A stretch of DNA of 64,000 nucleotides from Eonycteris spelaea (taxonomy: Eukaryota > Chordata > Mammalia > Chiroptera > Pteropodidae). The stretch spans positions 16,345,501 through 16,409,500 of the forward strand of contig PUFA01000003.1 of the NCBI GenBank assembly GCA_003508835.1. The letters run 5' to 3'. A model generated the notes under the pieces. The model searched no databases. It saw only the letters and a list, made by a program, of their open reading frames with translations, and was not told where the DNA came from. Positions 47,265 through 60,949 of the stretch are shown here, piece after piece. Every line of letters starts with the position of its first letter. Within the stretch, counting starts at the first letter, position 1. The position numbers and the translations under genes are program-made.

Positions 47265-47510
47265 TCTAATAATGATTGCTATCTCTTAAACTCTGTATTT
47301 AGACACTGAGCTAAGCCCTTTACGTACAAGTTTATACTTAATTCTCCCAACAGCACCGAGAGGTAAGTCTTATTTCCATTTTGCTGCTGAGCAAACTGTG
47401 CGTTGGGAGGTTAGATCGCTTGCAAAACGGCACATAGCACATGTGCAAGAAAGTCAGTATTTGAAGTCAAGTCAGTCTGATTTCAAAGTTCATACTCTTA
47501 ATCATGAAGC
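47265..47510 (-). repeat. MIR SINE fragment, reverse orientation
   Basis: Almost full reversed MIR: 'gagctaagccctttacgtac', 'ttaattctcccaacagcacc', 'cttatttccattttgctgct', 'gagcaaactgtgcgttggga' and 'tcatactcttaatcatgaag'. Confidence 0.65.
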
Positions 47511-49464
47511 TATATAAGTCTTACCATTTGCAGTTAAGTGGTCGTAAACTGCAATATCACTTTTAAATCTCATCAAATGTTTGATTCCAAATGGTGCATA
47601 CTTGAATTTTTATTAAATTTTTATTTATCAGATTTTCAAGGCGCACAAAGACTTCATAAAGGCCTCATTTCACAAGTGCTTCTCCACGCAACTGTGTGCT
47701 CTGTTATATAATTTCTTTTTAGAATAATACATGGAGAAGTGCCCAAGATGAAAGGACCTAGCTAAATTGTTGTGTGTCAGCCATGTTCCCACTCTGGTTT
47801 CTGCTTTCACATTCTGGGGTCAACTGGGGAGATAAATCCCTTTGCCATTGATCTTAGTGTGGAGGAGGGGAGGACTGTGGTGATGACGGTTTTCAAAGGA
47901 TCCTGGAAAATTTAAAGCATTATCCAAGTGCAAGAATAGAAATGTTAGCCGTTTAATTATTAATTAATTAATTTTTTTTTTTTCCTCGGCAGTCTAAATG
48001 TGCTTCGGTCTCGCTTTTTCAGATCCTTCTCTTTGAAATCCATTTGGGATCATTGGGTATGCTCATGTGGGTAACTAGAATGAAGCCTAAACGTTGGAAT
48101 GTTTGGGTAGCTCAGTGTTTAGCTCTCAGGAAGAATTATACACATTGGTTGAACTGTTTGGTCAGGATGTGTGTAGGAATGTGTGTGTTTGCGTATGTGT
48201 GTCTCTTGACACCCAAACTAAAACAAGAATTTAAAGTTATACTATCATTGTTTTTATTCCTGTCACCCACTGGGGTAATAGATTATGATAAATGATACCT
48301 GTGAAAGGTCCTGTCCTCAGGGCTTTCTTATCCTTTCTTTTTCATGTGAAAGCGTTTTAAGGATTCGTTGCTGAATGTCTTGTGTGAGTCATGAAGCTGC
48401 ATTCAGATGAGACTCTAAACTTGCTGTTCTAGAAGCAGCCTGCACACCGAATGCCGGCATCACTTTTCATTCGAAGAGGGGCAGACTCCCTCTGTATGAG
48501 CACCGTTGGAGGTGGCCAGCTGTACGATTTGAGATACCAAGAACGTTCCCTCTAACAGCCAGAACAAGAATCACTTAAGCAACCCCTATTATGTCTTCGC
48601 CTAGCTCTCAAAACACCTTAAAGTGAAATCTTTGCCTCCTTCACAAAACTAGACTCTTTCAGGTGAGCGGAACCCATGCTGGTCTTCTTGGCAGACGCTT
48701 AGCTGACCCTCTGTGCTTCGTGAGTGGCCTTTCCATACTTTTGAATACTTCTGGGCTGATGTGCTGTTTCCCGTATTGGGTTACGGTATCCCTCTTTGTA
48801 ACCTTACCTTTTAGTCTCATCGAACTCTTAAACAGAGAGGTGATGACACTTTTTTAAGATCCCCCAACTGAAACCCAGATGGGTTGTATCTTATTTAAAA
48901 AAAAAAAAAAAAAGACTTGATTTGAGGGGCAGTCCTTAGAAGTACCATTTGTGTATTTCCTTCTTTGTTTTGCTGTCACATCTTAGGTTCACTCTAAAGT
49001 GTTAATGAAGCCTCTCTCAGGAAGAAAAGCAAAGTCTTCTCTCATTTAAGACTCCTTACTTAGAAATATACTGGTTCTGAGAGACTGAATAATGCACATC
49101 TTGTCTGTTGTGATTACTTTAGCACAGCTTGGCTACTTGATTCAAATTTCTTTGTTGTCCTGCCTAACTTACTCCATGAAGCAGGGCAATCAGGAAATTA
49201 AGGAGAAACCTTCTAGATATTCAGTGGCTATGCAGTGTTAGAAATTGGCGGTTCCAGAACTAGTCATGTCCTGGGCGTCATCACATCTATCTGCTATATT
49301 TATTTGCAATCTATTAAAAATCACAGAAAGCGTGCACATTTGGGGAAAGTCACTGTTTTGCTTCAGATACAAGTAATCAAAGTTAAGGTGCATCTGGGTA
49401 CCTGTTTACCAGTGTCTCGTAGTGATAACTTTTTTGTTCCTTTAACATTTGATGAGTTGGGATT

Positions 49465-49800
49465 CTGATGATGACTACCATCATGCTCAGTGTTACAAAT
49501 ATAAAATCAAATAAGACATGTCGTCTTCCCCCAAGAATCACAAAACTTGAGTGAGATATAGGCAAATAAAGTACAAATTATAAAAGAATGTGCTAAATGC
49601 AGTGAACAGAAATGATGACCCTGAATCTCATTGGGGTCAAAAAAGAGAAAACTTCAGGGAAGAAGCCCTTGGAGCAAGTTTTGAGGGACAAAAGGAATCA
49701 GTTGGACTAAGAAGAAGAAGGGACATTCCAGGAAGAAAGAATAGCATAAATACAAAGGCATGAGCGGAGAGCAACAGATTGGATTAATAACACCAAGTGT
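49465..49800 (-). repeat. L2 LINE fragment, reverse orientation
   Basis: 'ccaagaatcacaaaacttga', 'aatgtgctaaatgcagtgaa', 'gagcaagttttgagggacaa' and 'gggacattccaggaagaaag' then 'aatacaaaggcatgagcgg' match the reversed L2 3' region in order. Confidence 0.6.
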
Positions 49801-49844
49801 GTTGGGAGGAGAGATGAGGAATGAGTAGTGGGAAGAATACAGAT

Positions 49845-50090
49845 AAGAACTGTATTGTATCCTTAATATGTGCCAGATAGGGTTCTAAGCCCTTCACATG
49901 TATATCCCATGTAATCCCCATAAATCCCTAGGAGATAGGTACTGTTATTATTCCCGCCTTGGAAATGAGGAAACTGAGGCACAAAAACATTAAGCCACTT
50001 ACTTACCTGTCACAGAGCTAGTAAGAGGAGATTGGATTTGAACCCATGAAGCATGGCTCTAGAGTTTGCTCTTCGAATCACTGTTCTTTG
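49845..50090 (-). repeat. MIR SINE, nearly complete, reverse orientation
   Basis: 'aatatgtgccagatagggtt', 'aggagataggtactgttatt', 'gaaatgaggaaactgaggca' and 'cacagagctagtaagagga', ending 'gatttgaacccatgaagc', cover most of the element. The best-kept MIR in the window. It adjoins the L2 fragment at 49,465-49,800. Confidence 0.78.
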
Positions 50091-51659
50091 GGTCTTGTGT
50101 ATGAAACTCAGATTTATTTTAGACACAGGAATAACATGGACAGAATTATCTTCTGGAAAGGTCACAAGAAGAACCATGTGGAGAGCAGATTATAGTAGGG
50201 AGAGGCTGGAGGAAGAGAGAGGCCAGCTGGAGGCCTTTGACATAATCTAGGTGAGAAGTGATAAAAACCTGAAACACACTGGTGACAGGAGACATCATCA
50301 GAAGTGAATTGACTTAAAAGGCATTAAGCAGGTAGAATCTGCAGGACTCTGGCTAATGGGATTTAGTTGTTGAATGAGAAGGTGGAATTTAAATGATCTC
50401 TTAGGTAAATGGATATCACCATTCATAAAGAGGTGCAGCCTTGGGGAAGGATGCTAAGGCAATTCGGTGTGATTGCTTTTGAGTTCCAAGGGAAACTGTG
50501 GGTGTGGCTTAATTGACTTGTTGTCATTTGTAGGGTATGAGAATTGTGGAGAGAGCCTTGGGGATTACAGACACTTAAAAGATAAGCGGAGGGAAAAAAA
50601 AAATCTTTGCAAAGTATGATCTGGTCAGAGCAGGAGAAATCCCAAGGAGGTCCCCAGGAGCACACTGGTTGCTCCATGGCAACACTGGTTCCTGTGACTT
50701 TTGGGAGGGTGTTTTCATTGGAGTTTATGGGATCAGAGCCTGTGAAGAAGTTGCAGAAATTGTAGTGTGGATCAGTCTTTCCAGAAGTCTGCCTGTGACG
50801 TGTAGCTGTGCATCCATGTGAGTCAGCGTCTTGAAGACACATCATGGAACATTTGCAGAAGCCTGGATTAGTGAGGCCAGGACATTTACTGCCCTTGGTG
50901 CCTGGGCAGTACTGAATTCAAGTCCCTAGACACATACCGAATAGGACTAGTTTAATAGTGTTCAGGACTAGACCTGATACGATGGAATATGAAGGGAAAT
51001 CTATAGTATGGGTTCTTTTTTCCAACAGCTTTTATTCTAATTGTAGAAATAGGATGAACATGAGAAACTAAGAAAAAAGATGAGGTAACCTGTCAATCAA
51101 TAGTCTATCAGAAAAGGAAGAAATAAGAGTTTGTGGCGTCCTTGGGGGATGCAGGGAGTGAACTCTATTCTGAAGGCTGGAGATAGGGAGGATCTAGGGA
51201 CACAGTGTGAGCTCAGATGTGGACGCATGCATGGGGTAGTATGTGGGGGCTGGAGGCGGGAACTGGTGAGGAGCCCACCTCATGCCTCTCACACTAAACA
51301 GGTTTTCTCTTTGCAGTTATCTTTTTGGCTGTGTGTCTTTTTCTGGCTTCGTTTTTCAGGAACTTTCCATGTGCTCACAACCTGTGTTGCTTGGTCTCTG
51401 TATCAAGGAGGCTTTCACGTATCACTTTTGCCTACCAAGGGGAAGGCATTTGACCATCTGTTACCTGTGATACCTATATATTTTTTAAGCTCTCAACACA
51501 AATCCTCTTTTCTTTCATCGTCACCCACTGGTCCAAGGGGGACATCAAAGGGAGCAATGAGAAAAGCTATAGGTGGGGGTGGAGGAAAGAGGAGGCTCAG
51601 ATGGTCCCAAGAGTTTTCGATGATTGGATCATGCTGAGATTCCTTTATAGAGGGGACTG

Positions 51660-52165
51660 AAGTTGTTCGAATTATCTACTGCTATGAAACAAAACACCCC
51701 ACAACTTAGTGGAATCAGAACTACAACCATTTTATTATGTTCTCAGTGTTATGGATGGGCCTAGTGAGGGTGGCTTGTCTCGGCTCCTTGATGATTGGAA
51801 CTCATTGGGACAGGGTGAGTTTGCGAGACTGATGACTGGCGTTGGCTGTTTCCTGGGTCGCTCTACTCTTCCCCATGTCGTGTCTGCTGGTGCCTGGTGC
51901 CTGGGCTGGGGTAGCTGGAGCAGCAGGGGCTGGCTGCCAGGGCCCTGAACTCTCCGCCCCACCTCTCACTATGGCAGACTCGAATTTTCTCACAGCATGG
52001 CAGTCTCAGCATAGTCAGATTTCTTTCCTGACTTCTTTCCGAGAGATTTGGGTGGGAGCTAGGAGGCTTCTGCTGTATTAGCCTAGAATTTCCAAATGTC
52101 ACTTCTACCACATTCTGTTGGTCAAGCAGGTCACTCGGGCCAGCCCAGATTATTATGCTCTGTAA
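51660..52165 (-). repeat. MLT1-type LTR (ERVL-MaLR), reverse orientation
   Basis: Opens 'gaattatctactgctatgaa', 'cacaacttagtggaatcaga' and 'caaccattttattatgttct', the reversed end of an MLT1 LTR. Matching wording continues to 'accacattctgttggtcaag' near 52,115. A solitary, heavily mutated LTR with no internal retroviral genes. The long open frames at 51,131-51,637 and 51,709-52,171 partly overlap it and are not genes. Confidence 0.62.
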
Positions 52166-52609
52166 AAGCACAGCTTCTTCTACATGGCCACAGGAGAGAA
52201 AGGCACCACTTGTTTAATTGATGTGTTTCTGCCAAAAAAAAAAAAAAATTGAGTCTACAGAGAAGTTTATGAGACTGTCATAATCCTCACGGGGAAGGTC
52301 CTTGTCCAGTGGCTTAAATGTCCCTGAATTAGGAGCCTAGAAACTGGGGTTCTGGCTCAGGCTTCATCTCCATCTAACTAACTCTAGAATGGCTTTGAGC
52401 TGTGAATTAAAATCCTGGTTATTTTCGTTTTATATTTTGCTCCATTAGACTACGACCCTGGATTGAATGGAGTTAGACTAATTGTAGAAGATAGAGAATA
52501 ATTCTCTCTCTCTCCCCACCGCCCCCATCTCTAACCCTATCTCTTTTTCACACATAAGCACACACACTGTAGGCACACACAAATCCTCATATTCTCTATA
52601 TAAACCAGA

Positions 52610-52750
52610 GAAAGGATTAAATGATTGCAAGTAGGCTGACCTTGGTCCAATATCTGTTTCTGCCACTTAATAAACACATGGTCTCCCAACCTCATTTTAC
52701 TTATCTTTCAAATAGGGATAATACCACTTACCTGGTCAATGTAGCACTCC
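52610..52750 (+). repeat. MIR SINE fragment
   Basis: 'aatatctgtttctgccactt', 'ctcccaacctcattttactt' and 'caaatagggataataccact' then 'tacctggtc' are forward MIR. Confidence 0.6.
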
Positions 52751-55399
52751 ATTTCTGTTGAAAATAGACTGCATAAGAATTGTCACAGTCGTTCTGATCG
52801 CCTACCCTCATGAGTCAGAATTTCCATGACGTCTGGCTGGACTCCTCTACCTCATATTCCATGTCTGATCCCATTTTGACGTATTTTCTTTATTAAAAAA
52901 TACCAGCGGCCAGGGTATGTGTGTCCGTGTGTGTTTTAAAGTGCATGTATGTTCTCAGGTTTTATGTCGGGGCTGTCTAGATCTGTTTGGTAGGCGATGT
53001 GCCTGTGTGAGTATGCAGATCCACTTGATTTAGATGGACTGACCTTAGGAACTTGATTACCACTCACGCAGATGATCATGTATCCTCACTGTGAATCTTG
53101 AATTGGTTGAAATTTATATCTAAATATGATATTCTTGGAATTTGCCTTACTGCTCCGTGAAGATAGATGAGCAGGGCTGTGAGATTCTGCTCTTAACTTG
53201 ATACAGTCGACCGCGGGGGCTGCTGCTCTCTCCTTACGTGCACTCACCACTCCCTAGCTCGGAAACTTGGTGTGCTGAGCAGGCATCGGTGAGGGAGAGA
53301 GACCCGCAGCTTGTGTCCCGATGATGAATAAATAAGTAAAGATGTTTGTCAGAATGCTTCCAGTGCTATTTCTCACCCTTGCACCTTTGACAGGAGCAGC
53401 AATATTGTAAGTTGCATGTATCTAGACCCTTACTGCTAACGATAAGTGCTCTGTACACAGGCCCTATTTAGCCCTCCCTGTGTACACTGCTGCCTTTCTG
53501 AGGTCTTTAATTCAATGAAATAGATGACTTTAAAAAGAAGTGCTATGCGGCCTCTTAGAACAGTAAAACAAGAACAGTTCAGGTCTTTTCAGGAACCTGA
53601 AGCCAAGGGATGGTTTGTGTTTTTGGTCTCCAGGAAGAGCCGGTACAGAAGGAGGTATTGACCTCGCTACTTTGGCTGGCACACCCCAGGTCCCTTCCTG
53701 GCGCTCACATTCCCCCAGCGTGTAACTCAACACCTGTCCTTCTGCCGGCAAACAGAGCTCACAGTGATGGCTGAGCCCCTCCTGCCCCTGCCCTACCAGC
53801 CTCTCCCTTTCACCTTTCCAACCCTGACAAACCAGAACTAGAGAATAGTTCTCCCCCCACCTCCAGGATTCTGATTTGAGGCCAAGATAAAATTTAATCA
53901 GAAAAATAACTCCCAGGGGAGGGCCTGGGACCAGCACATCCCTCTATTTCTATTTTCAGATCTAGAAAAGAAAAATGATGTAGAGATCAGAGAGACCTTT
54001 AAGGCTCATAAGGAGCTTCCCTCTTTAACAGAGATGAGCATGTGGTCTGAATGGCATTCGCTCATACTGTCCGTGCCAGCCCGTATGAGCCACCCAATAC
54101 CCCCTACTATTTCCGTCTGCCATAGCCAAGGTGAATCTCTGGTAAGTAAATAATTGATTTGGAAGTTGGGGATGTTAGTGGAAAAGTCATCTCTGTGACG
54201 GGCTCAAATAACAAGTTCCAAATGTGATAGCCACTCTCTGGCCTTCTGAGCGAAGACCTGTCAGTTCTATTAGACTGAACAGTCCTGTTTTCCAGCCTTT
54301 CTCTCCACATTAAAGTCAAGGGGCTGTATCTCTCTGTCTTTGAATCACATCTTTGTCCCCAAATGCTTGTGCACACTGGGGAGATTGGTGTTTTCTTTCC
54401 TAAGTCCACCAGGCCCATGCAAGTCTGTATGACTCATGACAGAGATGAGTCTCAGTTCCAATACCTCTGTGGGTTTGGGGAGGGGTCAGGCTGTGAATAA
54501 ACCATTACGTGGCTGATTCTACATCCTTCTCTTTCACCACAAAAACCTCAATTTCCCTTTTTGTGGAAAACAAAACCCTCTTTCAGTGTGCCCCATCAAC
54601 CGGACTGTGGCTGTTGAATTACATGGTGTCCCGGAGAAATTTTAAAGATTAATCGTCTTTTGGGATGGAGTGGCTGGGATATAGCCACTGCCCCCTGTCC
54701 ACTGGGGAATGACGCGTCTCCACTTCCATCCCTTCTGACCTCGCTGCCAATTTCATGTGTAGATGAGGAAATTGATCGGCCTATGAATGATTTGCAAATC
54801 CACAGATGTGTGGCTGAGAGGCCCTGAGGGCATCCGCCACAGGATCAGCTGGGTCACAGGGTTCCCTCATCCTCACCACAATTCAGGGTCTCCATGGAGC
54901 TGGGGGAAGGAGTGAGTGATTATCCCAGATCACAGCAAGTGTAGTGACTAGAGCAGGGACTAAAAATCAGAGGGCCTCTTGAGGCCTAGTCCAGGGGGCT
55001 TTCTAGTATGCTAGGCTAAGATCTTTTCCAGAAGGAGATAACAGAATAAAATCAGACACAGATGGTATAAAAATTTGTAAACTGTAAACATGATATGAGG
55101 ATGAGATGTGATGCTTATTGATTGATTGAGTTTCCTTATTCTTTTGTGCATCTGGATTTGCTGTTACTCATGAACTGTTAATAAAATACCTACTCTGTGC
55201 TAGTTTTAGCTTCTTCCCTGGAACTTCCTTCCAAAGACTGCTAGCTATCTGCTATTTGAGCTCTTTTGTAGACTTTGGGAGTGTGTATGGATTGGCTTAG
55301 GCCCTTGTAAATGCCATTGCTCTCACAAGACATAAAAAGACAGTGAAATAACTTGATTTGGCATTCACAGATGCTTCCACTGTCAACCAAGCTGCTGTT

Positions 55400-55845
55400 T
55401 AAAGTAAAGACTTATCTGTCACCACTTTCTGTGTGGTCTGTTCATTCCTTTACCAGGCTTCCATTTCCCCACTTCCATACTTTTGTTCACATTACTCTGA
55501 CCTTAAATGCCTTCCTCCTCTCCCTCATTGAGCCAGTAGTTACATCCTCATGAAAAATCCCCTCCATTCCTGAGCTCCCAGCATGTACCTTCCTTTCCCC
55601 GGGACGCATAGAGCACCTCTCTCCAGTAACAGTTTATGTAGCTGCAAAATGTGTCCCCATTGTCACATTGCTTCTTTTAACTATTTAAATGTTATTTGTT
55701 TCCTTTTTTTTTTTTTAATGTTTCTTTCATTTAGATTAGAAAGTCTGTTTTGGGGATGAAGGCTTTAATTTGTTGACCTTCCTCATAGCACGTAGCCTAG
55801 CATCTTGCACGTAGCAAGAACTCAATAAATACTAATTGACTCTAT
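55400..55845 (+). repeat. L2 LINE 3' fragment
   Basis: 'ctgaccttaaatgccttcct', 'gttacatcctcatgaaaaat', 'cacctctctccagtaacagt' and 'catagcacgtagcctagcat', ending 'aagaactcaataaatactaa', follow the forward L2 3' region to its tail. Confidence 0.72.
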
Positions 55846-56839
55846 GTGGTTGCTTTTTGGACAGTATGGAAATGTATCATATTCCATTCTTGCTCCTTGG
55901 AATTTTGCTGTCCAATAAGTAAGAAGAGATAAGTTTACCCGTAAATCTACATAGAGATGCTCATGAAGTTAACATTGTAGAGTTGGAGAGCCAAAGCTAA
56001 GTTCTCAGTATTCATGGAGAAAAGCACCCAGAGAAAAGGGATTTTGTATAGGTGCAAAGGGTTTAGTACCTGTTACCAAATGCTGTGGAAAATATGTTTA
56101 AAGAGTCACCTATGGAAACATGCCTTTGTGAGTGCTCAAGTTAAGAGATTACAGGTTGAATTTGAACATCAAGGTGATCTGTTGTAGGGGGAGCTGAATT
56201 CACTAGTGCCCCTCCCAAGCATTCTGTAGTTTCCCTTGGAAAACATACTCCCTTTGTGGACTATGACAATTTAATTAATTGGAAGAGACAACGTTGAAAT
56301 TCAGAAACATCACCCAATAGTGACAACTCTGATACACAGATGTTCAACCAGAACAAAAATTAATTTCAGCGACTACAGGGAAGTTGATAGGACAGGCCGC
56401 AGGAAACCGGGAGGGGTAGAGTGGCCTTCCGGTGAAATTAGTCAGTGCCAGCCAAAGCACCGGAATGATCCCCAGTGGAACCAGATTGCCTGTTGGTGAC
56501 TTATTTCAAGCACCCATTTCAGGATATATTGCTAAGGTTGGCATGACTATGGTTTATAATGGGTTCAGGTGGATTTGTTTCCCAGCAGCAACAGCATAGA
56601 CTTGAAGACCTTTAAAAGTGTTCCCTTGCTCAGTGCATTTTTAATAGCATCAAAGTCTTTACCAAGCCTGGAACGAGAGAGGGCTGGAATAATACTTGTT
56701 TTAAGCGCACAGTCTAGAGTTTGATGAATATAAATTTTTATTTGGAGATAATTTATGGTTTAACCTATTTCTGAAATATGATTATGGAATTATGGACCAC
56801 TTTGTAAGAGAGATCGGCTGAATCTGAATGGTGCATTGG

Positions 56840-57000
56840 TACATAGCAAGGATGTAGGATGCAGCAGACCTGAATTCTAATTATTCTTCCACTTGCTAGC
56901 AGTTAAGCCTCAAGCAAGTCATGTCATTTCCTGGACTCAGTTGTTTCTTCCCTACAATTGAGGTTGTATTAAACTATCTGAGGTTAGAGGTCTGAACTTT
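56840..57000 (+). repeat. MIR SINE fragment
   Basis: 'gcagcagacctgaattctaa', 'cttccacttgctagcagtta' and 'caagcaagtcatgtcatttc' then 'cagttgtttcttccctacaa' are forward MIR. Confidence 0.55.
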
Positions 57001-57164
57001 TATTAAACCTATTAAATTCTCTTTAGATATCTAAATTCTTTAATTTCATTATTTAATGAGATTAATCTAATGAGTGGCAAACTTAACCATTCTGTTCTTT
57101 ACACTCCCACTCTTCCTCCTACACACTTGATTACCCTCCTTCTTCAGTTGCTTGACTCCTTAAC

Positions 57165-57245
57165 CATATCTCTTGTGTTGAGCATAGGGCCTGGCACACA
57201 GTAGACAGTAAATTTTTATAAATGAATGAATGATTAATAAATTTA
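57165..57245 (+). repeat. L2 3'-end fragment
   Basis: 'catagggcctggcacacagt' followed by 'ttataaatgaatgaatgatt' is the forward L2 terminus. Confidence 0.5.
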
Positions 57246-57612
57246 TGAATGGATATTGAACTCTAGGAGCTCGGTTGTGAAAGGTCAGGTGAGCAGGGGA
57301 GGCAAATTAAGTTGTAATTCTGGCAAGTTACTTGGTGGTTACAGGTCAGCAGGCCTGACTTGCTAGAATCCTGTGCTGAGTTTGTATGGGTCAGGTCTTC
57401 TGGGAAGTCATACTTTTGTGACCCAGCAGAAAAAGTTTTCATTGCACTGTAAGGGCCCAGCCTTCTTGGCTTACTGTCTGGCAAAACAGTGTGAAGTATG
57501 AGTGGACTGGTGACTGAGATGGTTATTGCCTGCTTGGACCCAGATGGTTAGTTGGTTACCTGCTCTAGGGAGGGATGCTGGCAGCATGGTTGCTCACAGG
57601 CTGTCTACACAC

Positions 57613-57652
<40 letters not shown>

Positions 57653-57661
57653 CACACACAT
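57613..57661. repeat. (CA)n microsatellite
   Basis: About 19 uninterrupted CA units, followed by one TG and further CA units. Confidence 0.97.
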
Positions 57662-58626
57662 ACTGATCTAGTTTGGGAGCATGCTGCGCATAGTTCAGGT
57701 TGTATAGGCAGCTTACCTTTGAGAGGTCATGGATTTGAAGATAGAGGACAGATTATATTTTCAACTCTGTTTTGCCCTGAATGTATAACATTAGAAAAGT
57801 CACTTCCCTGTTCCCAACTTCTGTCTGTAGGATGAGGGCATTAACCTGCATAATTTCCAAAAAGAAAATGTGTTGCCTTCGAAGGCAGTGAGTTTCCAGT
57901 TGTTACAAGTGTTCCATAGTAGGGATTCTGTGCCCGAGAAGTGTGGTTTTGTTAGATGACCATGAGGGTCTTTTCAGCCTGGGACCCTGATGAGGGAATC
58001 CTCAGATGACTTAGAATCACATCAGCACAGGCCAGCTGATGTCGGATTGCTTTTTTTTTTTTTTCTGTGTATAACCCACAGTGAGTTAATTACTTTCCAT
58101 GGCTATTTTGATAGTGACAATGTCTCTTCCATTGCCCACTGAACCCTCTTTTTTCAGGCCCGTTCGTTGTTGGATATCTGCACATGTGGAAGCATACACA
58201 GCTTCACAGGCTCCCATACTCAGGTCCTGTCTATCCTCCCTTGAGAAACCTGGCACCTGGAGACCCTTAGAACTTGCCATGTAAACTGCTATTGAAGCTG
58301 GGGGCTGAAGTGCCGTGTCCTGGCTGTGTCTCCTGCAGAGACTGTCACTTGGGTCTCCAGTGGCACTTAATTGTCCACTTGCTATTGTTTGGAGAGTGAC
58401 ATTGACTCTACACACCTATGTGTCCAGTGTTGACACCTCTTTCTACCTGCTCTTTGCAATCGTGTCTAGTGTCCATGCTGTTCGTGCATTAAATGCTTCT
58501 GAAGCTGCATGGTCCTAAGAATAGAATTAAGGTATCACCTTCGTTTTACTTAATTTCATTTTCTTGAAATCATTGAGGACAATTTATATATATATTTTTT
58601 ATAAATATTTGTATTTTTTCAGGAGA

Positions 58627-58634
58627 ACACACAT

Positions 58635-58667
<33 letters not shown>
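58627..58667. repeat. (CA)n microsatellite
   Basis: About 16 CA units after a short interrupted start. An A+T-rich segment precedes it at 58,585-58,620. Confidence 0.96.
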
Positions 58668-58671
<4 letters not shown>

Positions 58672-58679
58672 CTCCGCCC

Positions 58680-59190
58680 CTGTGTTAGTTTCCTGTTGCC
58701 ACTCTAGCAAATTACCACAAATCTAGTAGCTTAAAATTCTGGAGGTCAGAAGTCTGAAATGGGTCTCACTGGGCTAAAATCGAAGAGTTTGCAGAGCTGC
58801 CCTCCTTCTGAAGGCTCTAGTGAAGAATCTGTTTCCTTCTTTTCCAGTTTCTAGAAGCTCCTCTCATTCCTTGGTTAATGCCTCCATTACTGTATCTTCA
58901 AAGCTGGCGGAGTCCTTCTCATACTGCTCTCTCTCCAATTCTGTTTTCTGCTTTCCTTTCCACTTTAAGGATCTCTGTGAATACATTGAGTTCACTAACC
59001 AATACATTGGTTAGTCCAGAACAGTCTCCCTATTTTAAGTTCAGTTGATTAGCACCCTTAATTCTATCTGCGGTGTTAATTGTCCTTTGCCATGTAACAT
59101 AACATATTCACAGTCTCCAGGGATTAGGACACGAGACATCTTTGGGGTTGGGGGTGCGGGAGGCACCATTGATTATTCTGCTTACTATAC
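58680..59190 (-). repeat. MLT1-type LTR (ERVL-MaLR), reverse orientation
   Basis: Opens 'tgtgttagtttcctgttgcc', 'caaattaccacaaatctagt', 'agcttaaaattctggaggtc' and 'tctgaaggctctagtgaaga', the reversed 3' end of an MLT1 LTR. It continues to 'agggattaggacacgagaca' near 59,140. A lone, degraded LTR with no viral coding sequence. Confidence 0.65.
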
Positions 59191-60209
59191 CTTGTTTTAG
59201 TAGTGCTCATAACTTGGATTGACAAAACATTAAAAAACGATCTAACCTTGCCTTTACTTCCTTGATCTGTGACTACTCCCCCAAGCACAATTCTTTATAC
59301 TTAGAAATGAAAATAATTGCTTTCTGTTTAATCCAATTTGCTATAATTTGTAGAACTGTTGGAGTCATAACACCTTCAAGATGTATTTTAATAATAAAAC
59401 ATTTGTATATTTATAAAAGAGTCTGACTAAATGTTTTCATTCACCAGAGTCTCTGGAAAATCTGCTTTTCATTGTCAGTGATATCTGAATTTGGATTCAG
59501 GTCCTTCACATTTGAAGTAGTCTGGAAAGGATAATTTGGTTATGCTACTTTGGTGGAATGGGTAAAGGATAACGAAAAGATTGGCAATGTGTTCATTAAA
59601 TTCACAAAACCAGTACACTGGGTTATATATAATCCAGTAAGTGCACACTATATCTTGGCAGGTATCTGAATCCCAAATATAGGAGTGATTCTGGTTAATG
59701 GGCAAAGACTCGACTCTCATGGAGTTGCAGGTGCTTGCGTGGGGAGTGGGGGAGTTTCTCTGACTTTCCGTGCCCATCAGAGGAGGAATGAAGAGTCTAG
59801 AGAATAGACTTTGGTTAAAAAAAATAGAAAGTTTTCCTGGAGTTGCTCTGGAAGGCCAGAGGGCACGTACTTCTGTTTACTGACAATTGTCACAGTTCCC
59901 TGGACTTCATCTCCTCAGTTACTGGCAGGGAACCCTCCCAAGAGACTTGCCAAGGTTGAGCATTTACAAGTTTTGTTGGCCTTGAATCTGGAGGTGTTGC
60001 AGTTTTGGTTATTATTCTAGAGTGGGGATGATGGTTGATAGGGCTCCCAGGATTCAATGGTAGAGTTATGTCAACTCCTTTTGGCATTTCGAAGTGAGAA
60101 TAGGCATGTGCTTAATGGTCTGCTGACAGCTTAGAAAGGTAGTTCATCTCACCGTTACATGAGTGGCTATATTACACATTACACAGTGTGGCTCTCATAC
60201 CAGGAAAGG

Positions 60210-60370
60210 AAATAGCAAGGAACCGGTGTCAGAAGCGGGGACTGCTTGAACACTTGTGATCGGTTACTTCATTTTCTCATGTTTGGAATGGGAATCATGA
60301 TTCCTGCCCAGTTGATCTCAAGAATTATTGTAAAGACCACATGATGTGAATGTACTTTGAGAGTATTGAG
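60210..60370 (+). repeat. MIR SINE fragment
   Basis: 'gatcggttacttcattttct', 'catgtttggaatgggaatca' and 'gattcctgcccagttgatct' then 'agaattattgtaaagaccac' follow forward MIR order. Confidence 0.5.
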
Positions 60371-60949
60371 GATTGAATTTCTGATACTTCAAAGAAACTT
60401 GAACAGAAAGGGAAGGGTAGGGTGAGATGATCCAATTCGGTTCTCTGATCCTGTGTTGTTGACTACCTCTCTCACGGACGCTGGGAAAGCACAGGTTGTC
60501 TTCTGCTTTGTGTCAGAAATCCTGCACGTGAATTGATGCTTCATTAATGGGTGGGGCAACATGCATGGGATGGTGATGTGGCCTGTGGGAGGGAAGGCAT
60601 ATGTGTGTGTGGTAGGGTGAGCACAAATGGTATGATCCATTATCAGTTTAAGTCTCATTTTTAATTGTTTTGAATTTTGTGTTTTACCTACGTGACATTC
60701 TACATCCATAGATGTAGAAGGCTCTTTGGAGGGAGTGGGGAACCTTTTAAATAAATTTGAATGATATCTTGATTTCTCTATATTCTTGTAAATGTGGAGT
60801 TCTACTGTATCTTGACTGTTAGGCTAGTAGATTCTAAAATCATAGAATGTTGGAGATTGAAGTGACTTCAAAATTACCTGTGTTTTTTTTTTTTTTTAAA
60901 AAAAGGAAAATAAAGTGATGAAAATTTGGCATTCATTCAATGTAATATA

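Noticed and set aside
51131..51637. 168-codon forward frame next to the MLT1 LTR
   Set aside because: No similarity I can recognise and no start or splice context. Neighbouring long frames lie inside the degraded LTR.
57613..58667. CA arrays as a regularly spaced repeat array
   Set aside because: They are simple microsatellites without unique spacers; CRISPR arrays are not expected in a mammalian genome.
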